Below, in pieces: positions 35,113-42,403 of a DNA stretch of 64,000 nucleotides; the stretch's first letter is position 1; the number at the start of each line of letters is the position of its first letter. The translations under genes were made by a program, and so were the position numbers. This DNA comes from Bacteroidota bacterium. Its GTDB lineage: Bacteria > Bacteroidota > Bacteroidia > UBA4408. Under the pieces are notes generated by a model, which worked only from the letters and a program-made list of their open reading frames with translations, was not told the DNA's origin and made no database searches. Where the stretch lies: contig JADKHO010000001.1 in the NCBI GenBank assembly GCA_016721765.1, forward strand, positions 1,290,001 through 1,354,000, written 5' to 3'.

Positions 35113-36435
35113 CTAACTTCCACCATTCAAAACTTGAAACATGGCCTCCGCTTTTAATAAACATTCTTCGTATTCCTTCTCTGCAATAGAGTTGGAAGTA
35201 ATGGCGCTACCAACCATAAATGAAACATATTGCTTTTCTGAATTGTAAAGAATACTTCGAATCACTACATTAAAATCAAAATTCCCATGCGGAGAAATAT
35301 ATCCTACAGCCCCGGAGTAAAGCCCTCTTTTGGTAGATTCAAATGTTTCAATTAATTGCATGGCGCGCACTTTGGGGGCACCCGTCATGCTACCCATGGG
35401 GAAAGCATTATTAAGCGCCTCAACAAAATGAATTTCCGGCTTTAGCCCACAACTGATGGTGGAGATTAATTGATGCACCTGCTTAAAAGTGTATACTCCA
35501 AATAGTTCATCCACCTGCACAGTTCCACGTTGTGCACTTCGCGATAAATCATTCCTTACTAAATCCACAATCATCACATTTTCGCTTTGTTCTTTTGGGT
35601 CATTTGCCAATTCTACTTTTAAAGCTGCATCTTCTGCTTTGTTTGTGCCTCTTTTTCGGGTGCCTTTAATGGGTTGTGAAATTAGTTTTGTGCCTTCTTT
35701 TTTTAAAAACCGTTCCGGACTAGCGCACATTAAGTTGTATTGATTGTTTTTATAAAAGCAGGAAAAAGGTGTTTGCGAAAGCGCATTTAAGGATTCGTAT
35801 ACCGTCAATGGAAGTAAGCGTGCTTGAGTTGCAAAAAACTCTACACAATAATTCATTTCATAAATATCACCTCGTTGAATGTGCTTTTTAATTTCCAAAA
35901 CGGTTTGCAAATAGTGTTCGCGACTCACCTTTGCATGAATGCTTAGCTGCTTATTTTCTTTGACTTGTAAATCCGAAGGGAAGTTTTTTATTTCTTCAAT
36001 TAATTTAGCGATTTTCGCTTTCGTGTCCAATTCATCCAAATAATGTACATGTAAACAGTCCCCTTTCAAGCTAAAAACATAGCGGGCTTGAAAAAAATGA
36101 AGCTCAGGAAAACCAAGATTGTCAACATTATTAGAGCTTAGCAATTCGGTTTCGTTTTTTAAGTCGTAGCTCAAATAACCAAAGAGCCAATCTCTTTTAG
36201 TTTCGTAAAATTGCTTGAGCGTAGTAAAGGCAGCACCTGAATTAACGCAAATTTCTGCAACAGCGTCAACCCCAAGCAAAATATCGTAGTTAATTTTTTG
36301 ATTTTTTTGACCTGAGGGTTGAGCAGCGGTGTTACTATTCAAATAACAAATCACATTAAATTGATTCGACCAATTCAACAACTGGGCTGAGAAGCGAAAA
36401 GGTTTTTCAATATTGAATTCTAAGGTGCTGCGCAT
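35113..36435 (-). CDS. pabB: Aminodeoxychorismate synthase component I
   Basis: The 440-residue protein belongs to the chorismate-utilising family: EMNYCVEFFA, SQPIKGTRKRG, ENVMIVDLVRNDLSR, GSMTGAPKVRAMQLIE and LYSGAVGYI. The PIKGT motif, with lysine 257, is the diagnostic residue of PabB; anthranilate synthases have alanine there. PabB makes 4-amino-4-deoxychorismate, the precursor of p-aminobenzoate for folate, which fits folK close by. The amide-donating PabA partner is not in the window. A solo PabB needs a separate glutaminase. Confidence 0.92.
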   Translation of the reverse strand: MRSTLEFNIEKPFRFSAQLLNWSNQFNVICYLNSNTAAQPSGQKNQKINYDILLGVDAVAEICVNSGAAFTTLKQFYETKRDWLFGYLSYDLKNETELLSSNNVDNLGFPELHFFQARYVFSLKGDCLHVHYLDELDTKAKIAKLIEEIKNFPSDLQVKENKQLSIHAKVSREHYLQTVLEIKKHIQRGDIYEMNYCVEFFATQARLLPLTVYESLNALSQTPFSCFYKNNQYNLMCASPERFLKKEGTKLISQPIKGTRKRGTNKAEDAALKVELANDPKEQSENVMIVDLVRNDLSRSAQRGTVQVDELFGVYTFKQVHQLISTISCGLKPEIHFVEALNNAFPMGSMTGAPKVRAMQLIETFESTKRGLYSGAVGYISPHGNFDFNVVIRSILYNSEKQYVSFMVGSAITSNSIAEKEYEECLLKAEAMFQVLNGGS

Positions 36436-36643
36436 TATAATGCTTTGTGCGAAGCTACATATAAAGCTTTAATTTTTTGGAAAAGCGAGTGTAGCTAATT
36501 TCATTTCATAGCTGATGGGATTTTTTTAAATTTGACTTCAGGTGTATTTTTTTATTTAGCGCATTGTATCTAGTAAATTGATAAATACACGGATTGATAT
36601 AAATTTAGCTGATTTTAATTCGAACTATAAATGGCATCAAATC

Positions 36644-36832
36644 ATGGCAATTAAAAAGGCTAAAATCCTAAAGGATGGAGACCCTTGTGTGGTTATTCGC
36701 GGAACTCATGTGGGTAAATCGGGCATCGTACGCGATATCCATACAAGTAAAACAGGACACATTACGATAACCGTGGAACAAAAAAGCGGCCTTCGATTTA
36801 AAACCTTAGGTAGGAATGTAGAAATACCCTAA
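36644..36832 (+). CDS. Small KOW-motif protein
   Basis: I use the ATG at 36644 (62 residues); a TTG at 36578 in the same frame would add 22 residues of no clear character. The sequence AKILKDGDPCVVIRGTHVGK followed by SGIVRDIHTSKTG is a KOW motif, a short strand-turn-strand that binds RNA or proteins in ribosomal L24 and NusG. The rest (TITVEQKSGLRFKTL) would complete a small beta-barrel. I do not recognise a named family. A stand-alone KOW protein suggests a ribosome or RNA-related role. Confidence 0.75.
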   Translation: MAIKKAKILKDGDPCVVIRGTHVGKSGIVRDIHTSKTGHITITVEQKSGLRFKTLGRNVEIP

Positions 36833-36849
36833 TCGGTTTAGTCCAAAAA

Positions 36850-36886
36850 GTGCACAATGCACGCGCCATAAAGCAACTGTGGTTGC
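36850..36886 (+). terminator. Two adjacent small hairpins, possible weak terminator after the KOW gene
   Basis: GTGCA-CAA-TGCAC (36850-36862) is followed by GCAAC-TGTG-GTTGC (36873-36886) and then a broken T-rich stretch. Stems are short and the T tract is poor, so termination is uncertain. Confidence 0.3.
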
Positions 36887-36976
36887 AATCATTTTCTCTT
36901 ATTTTTAGTTAATAAAAACTTCTCCACAGCTCATTTTTAATTCTAAAAATTTGCTGTAGGTTTGAGAAAAAATTCA

Positions 36977-37495
36977 ATGAACAAAGTTTTCCTGATTTTA
37001 GGCGGAAATATAGGTAAGCGCGATGAAGTAATGTTTCATGCTATGCGCAAGATTGACCGCCAAATTGGTAAGATTGTGCTGCAATCGGGTATTTATGAAA
37101 CGGCTGCTTGGGGTTACGAAAATCAAAATCCGTTTTACAATTGTGTATTGGCAATCGAAACCGATAAATCAGCTCGAGAAGTGCTCGAAAAGGTTTTATC
37201 CATCGAAAATCAAATTGGTCGTGTGCGCAGCGAAGCCAAATGGCAGGAGCGCCTCATCGATATCGACATTCTGTTTTACAACAATCTGATTTTGGACGAA
37301 GGCGATTTAAAAATTCCCCATCCCTTGCTTCACAAGCGAAAGTTTACCCTGTTGCCACTGCAGGAAATTGCTCCTGAATTAGTTCATCCAATTTTACATA
37401 AAACTATTTCCGAACTCCTGAGCGCTTGCGAAGATAAATTGGAAGCAAAAAAAGTAATGGAAGCAAAATTATTTATGGATTTTATATCCAACTAG
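36977..37495 (+). CDS. folK: 6-hydroxymethyl-7,8-dihydropterin pyrophosphokinase
   Basis: I use the ATG at 36977 (172 residues); the TTG at 36962 would add five residues. The protein has FLILGGNIGKRDEVM, ETAAWGYENQNPFYN, QERLIDIDILFYNNLI and IPHPLLHKRKFTLLPL, the complete HPPK signature with the two aspartates DIDIL that bind magnesium. It transfers pyrophosphate from ATP to the pterin in folate synthesis. The start of the kinase gene follows after 117 bases, as is often seen in Bacteroidota. pabB is on the other strand nearby. Confidence 0.95.
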   Translation: MNKVFLILGGNIGKRDEVMFHAMRKIDRQIGKIVLQSGIYETAAWGYENQNPFYNCVLAIETDKSAREVLEKVLSIENQIGRVRSEAKWQERLIDIDILFYNNLILDEGDLKIPHPLLHKRKFTLLPLQEIAPELVHPILHKTISELLSACEDKLEAKKVMEAKLFMDFISN

Positions 37496-37516
37496 CTTTT
37501 TAAAGAGGATTGAATA

Positions 37517-37606
37517 ATGAAAATCACTAGCTCAACTTATTCCTTCAAAAAAAAAAAAATTAAATCTGCGTTAAACCGCAACATCCGCCTTACCCGCGTT
37601 CTATAA
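37517..37606 (+). CDS. Possible 29-residue basic peptide between folK and the nucleoside kinase
   Basis: An ATG at 37517 has AGAGG about 9 bases upstream. It opens a frame of 29 residues (10 of them Lys or Arg), ending 6 bases before the kinase start. The frame contains a run of 13 adenines coding four lysines, which would be prone to slippage. It may be a leader peptide or an accident of sequence; nothing confirms translation. Confidence 0.2.
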   Translation: MKITSSTYSFKKKKIKSALNRNIRLTRVL

Positions 37607-37612
37607 AAAACT

Positions 37613-38245
37613 ATGCGTTACGATTTTATTGCAATTGAAGGAAATATTGGTGCCGGAAAAACTTCGTTGGCAAGTAAAATCTCCGAGCAATTTGGTGCCA
37701 AACTTATTCTTGAACAATTTGAGGAAAACCTGTTTCTAAGCAAGTTTTACGATAATCCCGATAAATACGCCTTTACTGTTGAGCTTTCTTTTTTAGCCGA
37801 ACGCTATCAGCAATTAACTAACCATCTCAGCAACCGCGATTTATTTGCCAGTTTTACCATTTCGGATTACTTTTTTAATAAGTGTTTAATTTTTGCAAAA
37901 GCGAATTTAAAAGAGGATGAGTTTGGACTGTATAACAAACTGTTTAGCATTATTCACGCACAATTGCCTAAACCCGATTTATTGGTGTATTTGTATTTAG
38001 ACATCGATAGATTAAAAACGAATATCAAAAAGCGTGGGCGTGATTTTGAACAAAACATTGCGCCTCAATACCTTGAGAAGGTGCAGCAAAACTATTTCGA
38101 TTATATTCGTCAACAACAACAACAGCGGATATTAATTATTGATGTAAACAATATTGATTTTGTGGCCAATACTAAGGATTATGAAGCTGTTTTGGCAGCC
38201 ATTCAGAAGGACTATCCGCTTGGAATTAACCGATTAATTCTATAA
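37613..38245 (+). CDS. Deoxynucleoside kinase (deoxyadenosine/deoxyguanosine kinase-like)
   Basis: The 210-residue protein has the P-loop GNIGAGKT at 10-17, FLAERYQQ in the DRY-like region, SDYFFNKC, and DLLVYLYLDIDRLKTNIKKRGRDFEQ. The last carries the ERS-like/RxR lid motif of dNK/dGK enzymes. It phosphorylates deoxynucleosides for salvage. Length is normal. Placement after folK is common in Bacteroidota. Substrate preference cannot be deduced. Confidence 0.92.
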   Translation: MRYDFIAIEGNIGAGKTSLASKISEQFGAKLILEQFEENLFLSKFYDNPDKYAFTVELSFLAERYQQLTNHLSNRDLFASFTISDYFFNKCLIFAKANLKEDEFGLYNKLFSIIHAQLPKPDLLVYLYLDIDRLKTNIKKRGRDFEQNIAPQYLEKVQQNYFDYIRQQQQQRILIIDVNNIDFVANTKDYEAVLAAIQKDYPLGINRLIL

Positions 38246-38398
38246 TGTGCCAATTTTAATAGGCTTTGATGCACTTATTAACAAATCGACAAACTATTCA
38301 GCTGTGGATATTTCCCGTTCATTTAAAGATAATTCCCGTTCATTCGTCCCGCAAAAAAAGTTTTTCATATTCAGAATATAACAATTACTTTCGCAGCA

Positions 38399-38406
38399 TA
38401 TTTTTG
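38399..38406 (+). promoter_or_regulatory. -7 element TATTTTTG upstream of the TPR lipoprotein gene
   Basis: TATTTTTG matches the -7 consensus and lies 38 bases before the ATG at 38445. No TTTG is seen at the proper distance. Confidence 0.35.
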
Positions 38407-38444
38407 TTAACACTAAACTCAATTCTAATTAATTCACAATCAAA

Positions 38445-40157
38445 ATGAAAAAAAATCTACTTAAAGGATTTTCACTGGTTGCGGCAGCATCTGTGGTTCT
38501 GGTAGGATGTAAAAGCACCGATTGGTCAAAGGTTACCTACACCGTAACTCCAAGTCCATTGGAAATGCATGGCGACAGCGTTGCTATTACTGTGAAAGGA
38601 CATATACCTGAAAAAGCGTATGGTCCAAAAAACACAGTTGTGCTCATGCCAACTATTAAATGGAATGGTGGCGAAAAAGCATTGAAAACCATCACCTTTG
38701 ATGGCGAAAAAGTGAAGGAAGGAACAGGAGTTAAAGTGGTTCGCGATAAGGGTTACGACTTTACTATAACCGATAAAGTTGCTTACGAAGATGGTATGAA
38801 AGTGGCTGAGTTAGGTGGTAAAGCTGTTATCTCAAAAAAATCAAAATCTAAAGATTTCCCGCTTCCTAAAATGGCAGATGGAACAATCATCACTCCACGC
38901 TTAGTTATGAGCGATGAGAAACCAATAATGGGAAAAGATAATTTCCAAAAAAATATTCCGGTTTCTAAAGAAGCTGATCTTAACTTTGCAATGAGCCAAT
39001 CAGATATTCGCGCTGCTGAATTGAAGCAGGACGATATGAAGGGCGTTGATGATTTCTTTGTTAACGGTATGGCTAAAGGCTTCGATTTTAAAGGAATTGC
39101 TATTTCAGCATACGCATCACCGGATGGAGAGCAAGATAAAAATGCAAATCTTGCAAGCGACCGTGCCAATACAACTGCTAAGTTTTTTATGGCCCAAATG
39201 AAAAAGAAAAAGGCTACTATCGGATTAGATGAGGCCTTTTATACTAAAACATCTACTCCTGAAGATTGGGCTGGTTTTCAAACCTTAATGCAAGCTTCTA
39301 ATGTTCCGGATAAGGACATGATCTTACGTATACTTTCTACCTATTCTGATTTAGATAAAAGAGAGCAAGAAATTAAAAATATATCTAAAGCATATACCGA
39401 AATTGCAGAAGAAATTTTGCCGCAATTGCGTCGTGCCAAAATCACCGTAAATGCAAATATGTTAGGGAAATCAGATGAGGTGTTAACTCAAATGTCGGCT
39501 GCTACACCGGATTCTTTAAGCATTGAAGAATTGTTGTATGCTGCAACCCTGAGCAACGATTTAACAGCTAAGATGAACATCTTCACTAACGCAGCCCGCA
39601 TTTATCCAAACGATTGGAGAGGACACAATAATATGGGTTATGTGTATGTAATGCAAAATAAAATGAGCGATGCCGAAACGGCTTTCAATAAGGCCGCTGC
39701 TGCCTCCGCAAACAACCCGGTGGTTGAAAATAATCTTGGAATTATTTCAATTAAAAAGGGTGACCGTAATGGGGCTGAAACACATTATGCTGCTGCATCA
39801 AGTGCAGGGCCTGAAGCAAGCTATAACATGGGTGCTATCAACATTATGAAAGGTAAATATTCAGCTGCAGTTAGCAATTATGGAAGCGAAAACACCTTTA
39901 ATGCTGCCCTTGCCAAATTATTAAATGGCGACAATGCAGGCGCAATGAGCGCATTGGAAGCAAGTAAGGACAATACAAGCGGAATGGGTTATTACCTGAA
40001 AGCGATTATCAGTTCACGAAAAAATGATGCATCGGCAACCGTTAGCAATTTAAAAAGTGCTTTCGAAAAAGATGCTTCTTTGAAAGCGAAAGCTGCTGAA
40101 GACAGAGAGTTTCTTAAATTTAAAGACAATGCTGATTTCAAAGCTGCCGTAATGTAA
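38445..40157 (+). CDS. TPR-containing lipoprotein with OmpA_C-like segment
   Basis: The 570-residue protein has a lipobox ending VLVGC at about residue 22. Next is a beta-rich region (about 25-190), then a segment AISAYASPDGEQDKNANLAS that resembles the peptidoglycan-binding core of OmpA C-terminal domains. The last 200 residues are TPR-like helices with GHNNMGYVYVMQNKMSDAETA and NNLGIISIKKGDRNGAE. It is probably an outer membrane lipoprotein that may contact the cell wall. I recognise the type from Bacteroidota but not a named function. It has its own promoter and terminator. Confidence 0.8.
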   Translation: MKKNLLKGFSLVAAASVVLVGCKSTDWSKVTYTVTPSPLEMHGDSVAITVKGHIPEKAYGPKNTVVLMPTIKWNGGEKALKTITFDGEKVKEGTGVKVVRDKGYDFTITDKVAYEDGMKVAELGGKAVISKKSKSKDFPLPKMADGTIITPRLVMSDEKPIMGKDNFQKNIPVSKEADLNFAMSQSDIRAAELKQDDMKGVDDFFVNGMAKGFDFKGIAISAYASPDGEQDKNANLASDRANTTAKFFMAQMKKKKATIGLDEAFYTKTSTPEDWAGFQTLMQASNVPDKDMILRILSTYSDLDKREQEIKNISKAYTEIAEEILPQLRRAKITVNANMLGKSDEVLTQMSAATPDSLSIEELLYAATLSNDLTAKMNIFTNAARIYPNDWRGHNNMGYVYVMQNKMSDAETAFNKAAAASANNPVVENNLGIISIKKGDRNGAETHYAAASSAGPEASYNMGAINIMKGKYSAAVSNYGSENTFNAALAKLLNGDNAGAMSALEASKDNTSGMGYYLKAIISSRKNDASATVSNLKSAFEKDASLKAKAAEDREFLKFKDNADFKAAVM

Positions 40158-40178
40158 TCGATTAAGTAATCAAAATAA

Positions 40179-40214
40179 AAGCCCTGCTCCATGAATTTGA
40201 AGCAGGGCTTTTTT
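40179..40214 (+). terminator. Intrinsic terminator after the TPR lipoprotein gene
   Basis: A 10-bp stem (AAGCCCTGCT with AGCAGGGCTT) encloses a 12-base loop and is followed by a run of six T. It lies 21 bases after the stop. Confidence 0.92.
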
Positions 40215-40251
40215 GTTAATATGCCTGTTGGAATACATTTTGAAGGGGAGA

Positions 40252-40280
40252 TTTGCTGGAGTAGAAATTTTATAGATTTG
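40252..40280 (+). promoter_or_regulatory. Bacteroidota-type promoter for the secreted hypothetical gene
   Basis: TTTG (40252-40255), 17 bases and TAGATTTG (40273-40280) fit the -33/-7 consensus with the same spacing as the promoters at 11101 and 3946. The ATG at 40300 follows 19 bases later. Confidence 0.6.
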
Positions 40281-40299
40281 TAACTTAAAACCCAATAAA

Positions 40300-40896
40300 A
40301 TGAAAATGAATCAACTCCGCATTTTTGGAATTTTAATGTTAGGCTTCGCTTTATTTTCAACGCATGCTTTTGCACAAAAGGACAATGCGGTTAGCAAGGA
40401 TCGAAGAAATGATTCGCTCATGTTAAATCCCAAATATTATTTATTGTTGGATGGTATGATTTATCAATCGGCAGTGAGTGAAAAAGGGAAACAAAAGGCA
40501 TTAGATTCGGTAGTAGTGCGTATCTTAAATGAAACCGATTTTACGATGGCAACACGTTATTCAAAAAAGGGTAGATGTGCTGTTAAACTTCCTTTGGGGA
40601 AAAAGTACACCATTGAATTTTCAAAAAGAGGTTTTGTCTCAAAAATAATCGAAGTAAATGCCATTGTTCCTCGCTACGATACTTTTGTGAGTGTATTTCC
40701 ATTTGATATTGATTTGTTTCAGGAAGTAAATGGGTTAGATGTAGCCGTGTTGAGTGAACCTATCGCCAAAATCACCTTTAATAATTTTAATAAAACCTTT
40801 GATTACGATTATAACTACACCGTAAAGATTAACAACAACATAAAAAAATTGTATTCGGAGTACTATCGTTTGCAAAAGCAAATGAATAGTAAGTAA
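40300..40896 (+). CDS. Secreted hypothetical protein
   Basis: The 198-residue protein has a signal peptide ending HAFAQKD. The mature part (about 25-198) has a beta-sandwich-like middle with VVVRILNETDFT and GRCAVKLPLGKKYTIEFSKRGFVSK, similar to the small regulatory domains in PorE-like and gliding proteins. I do not recognise a function. It has its own promoter and faces asnS tail to tail, 24 bases apart. Confidence 0.75.
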   Translation: MKMNQLRIFGILMLGFALFSTHAFAQKDNAVSKDRRNDSLMLNPKYYLLLDGMIYQSAVSEKGKQKALDSVVVRILNETDFTMATRYSKKGRCAVKLPLGKKYTIEFSKRGFVSKIIEVNAIVPRYDTFVSVFPFDIDLFQEVNGLDVAVLSEPIAKITFNNFNKTFDYDYNYTVKINNNIKKLYSEYYRLQKQMNSK

Positions 40897-40920
40897 ATTC
40901 GACTACAGTGAAAACCCAAT

Positions 40921-42309
40921 TTAAAACTCTGCGTTTTTAGGTGTTCTTGGAAAAGGAATAACATCTCGAATGTTACTCATACCGGTTACAAATAAAATTA
41001 ATCGTTCAAAACCTAGTCCAAATCCGCTATGTGGGGCGGTTCCAAATTTTCGGGTTTCTAAATACCACCAAATATCTTTTTCGGGAATGCCCATTTCACG
41101 CACGCGTGCAAGTAGCTTATCGTAATTCTCTTCGCGTTGCGAACCACCAACAATTTCACCAATTCCCGGAAATAAAACATCCATGGCACGAACAGTTTTG
41201 CCATCGGCATCCTGTTTCATGTAAAAGGCTTTAATGTGTTTAGGATAGTTGGTTAGAATAACCGGTTTTTTAAAATGTTTTTCAACTAGATAACGTTCGT
41301 GCTCGGATTGTAAATCAGTTCCCCAATCAACCGGGTATTCAAATTTATTTCCTGAGTTTTTAAGAATTTCTATAGCCGCAGTATAGGTAAGTCTTTCGAA
41401 TGGAGCGGAACTAACTGATTTTAAACGTTCAATTAAATTCGCATCATACATTTTTGTAAGAAATTCCAAATCGTCCATACAGTGTTCGAGGCAATATTGA
41501 ATGAGGTATTTTAGAAAATCCTCCACCAAATTCATGTTGTCTTCGAGCTCATAAAAAGCCATTTCGGGTTCAATCATCCAAAACTCAGCCAAGTGACGAG
41601 CGGTATTTGAATTCTCAGCTCTAAATGTTGGGCCAAAAGTGTAAATCAGCGAAAGTGCTAAAGCTCCCAGTTCTCCTTCCAATTGTCCGGAAACAGTAAG
41701 GTTGGTTTCTTTCCCGAAAAAATCTTCTGCATAATTTATACTACCATCCTCATTTTTGGGAGGATTTTTTAAGTCAAAATTGGTAACATGAAACATTTCA
41801 CCTGCTCCTTCAGCATCTGAGCCCGTAATGATTGGAGTATGAAGGTAAAAGAAGCCTTTGGTGTTGAAATAATTATGGATGGCAAATGCCATGTGATGAC
41901 GTATGCGCAAAACAGCACCAAATGTATTTGTGCGGGGTCTTAAGTGGGCAATCTCACGCAAAAACTCTAAGGTATGACCCTTCTTTTGCAAAGGATATGT
42001 TTCTGCATCTGCAGTTCCATATACTTCAATTTTGTTGGCTTGAATTTCTACACTTTGCCCTTGACCTTGTGATTGTACTAATAATCCGCTAATGCTAACA
42101 CATGAGCCGGTTGTTATCAGCTTTAACGTTTCTTCGTCAAATGCAGCAACATCTGCCACAGCTTGAATAGTATGAATCGTTGAACCGTCGTTAACCGCAA
42201 TAAATGCTACATTTTTATTTCCACGCTTGGTTCTTACCCAGCCTTTTACAGTTACTTCTTTTTGGTACTCGCTTGATTTTAATAAATCACAAATCTTAGT
42301 TCGAATCAT
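40921..42309 (-). CDS. asnS: Asparaginyl-tRNA synthetase
   Basis: I use the ATG at 42309 (462 residues), which gives the normal start MIRTKICDLLKSSEYQKEV; a start at 42354 would lie inside the upstream terminator. It has the OB-fold anticodon domain (VTVKGWVRTKRGNKNVAFI) and class II motifs with FRAENSNTARHLAEFWMIEPE (motif 2) and GFGLGFERLILFVTG (motif 3). It charges tRNA-Asn directly, so a separate Asn pathway is used rather than transamidation. Length and motifs are normal. Confidence 0.96.
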   Translation of the reverse strand: MIRTKICDLLKSSEYQKEVTVKGWVRTKRGNKNVAFIAVNDGSTIHTIQAVADVAAFDEETLKLITTGSCVSISGLLVQSQGQGQSVEIQANKIEVYGTADAETYPLQKKGHTLEFLREIAHLRPRTNTFGAVLRIRHHMAFAIHNYFNTKGFFYLHTPIITGSDAEGAGEMFHVTNFDLKNPPKNEDGSINYAEDFFGKETNLTVSGQLEGELGALALSLIYTFGPTFRAENSNTARHLAEFWMIEPEMAFYELEDNMNLVEDFLKYLIQYCLEHCMDDLEFLTKMYDANLIERLKSVSSAPFERLTYTAAIEILKNSGNKFEYPVDWGTDLQSEHERYLVEKHFKKPVILTNYPKHIKAFYMKQDADGKTVRAMDVLFPGIGEIVGGSQREENYDKLLARVREMGIPEKDIWWYLETRKFGTAPHSGFGLGFERLILFVTGMSNIRDVIPFPRTPKNAEF

Positions 42310-42333
42310 TGTTTTGTTGTAAAAAATGGAGTG

Positions 42334-42341
42334 CAAAAATA
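42334..42341 (-). promoter_or_regulatory. -7 element TATTTTTG for asnS
   Basis: On the minus strand TATTTTTG (42341-42334) lies 24 bases before the asnS ATG, inside the T-rich tail of the GEVED-gene terminator. A -33 TTTG is not apparent. Confidence 0.35.
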
Positions 42342-42384
42342 ATAAATAAAACAAGGGCTGAGATATTAAACCCCAGCCCTTGTT
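42340..42384 (-). terminator. Intrinsic terminator of the GEVED-repeat gene
   Basis: On the minus strand an 11-bp stem (AACAAGGGCTG with CAGCCCTTGTT, 42384-42374 and 42360-42350) closes a 13-base loop and is followed by a T-rich tail. It lies 20 bases after the stop at 42404 and is interleaved with the asnS promoter region. Confidence 0.8.
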
Positions 42385-42403
42385 ATTGGTAAAGAATAAC
42401 TAC

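Noticed and set aside
42310..42354. Longer N-terminus for asnS
   Set aside because: It would begin inside the upstream terminator and adds residues absent from the family.
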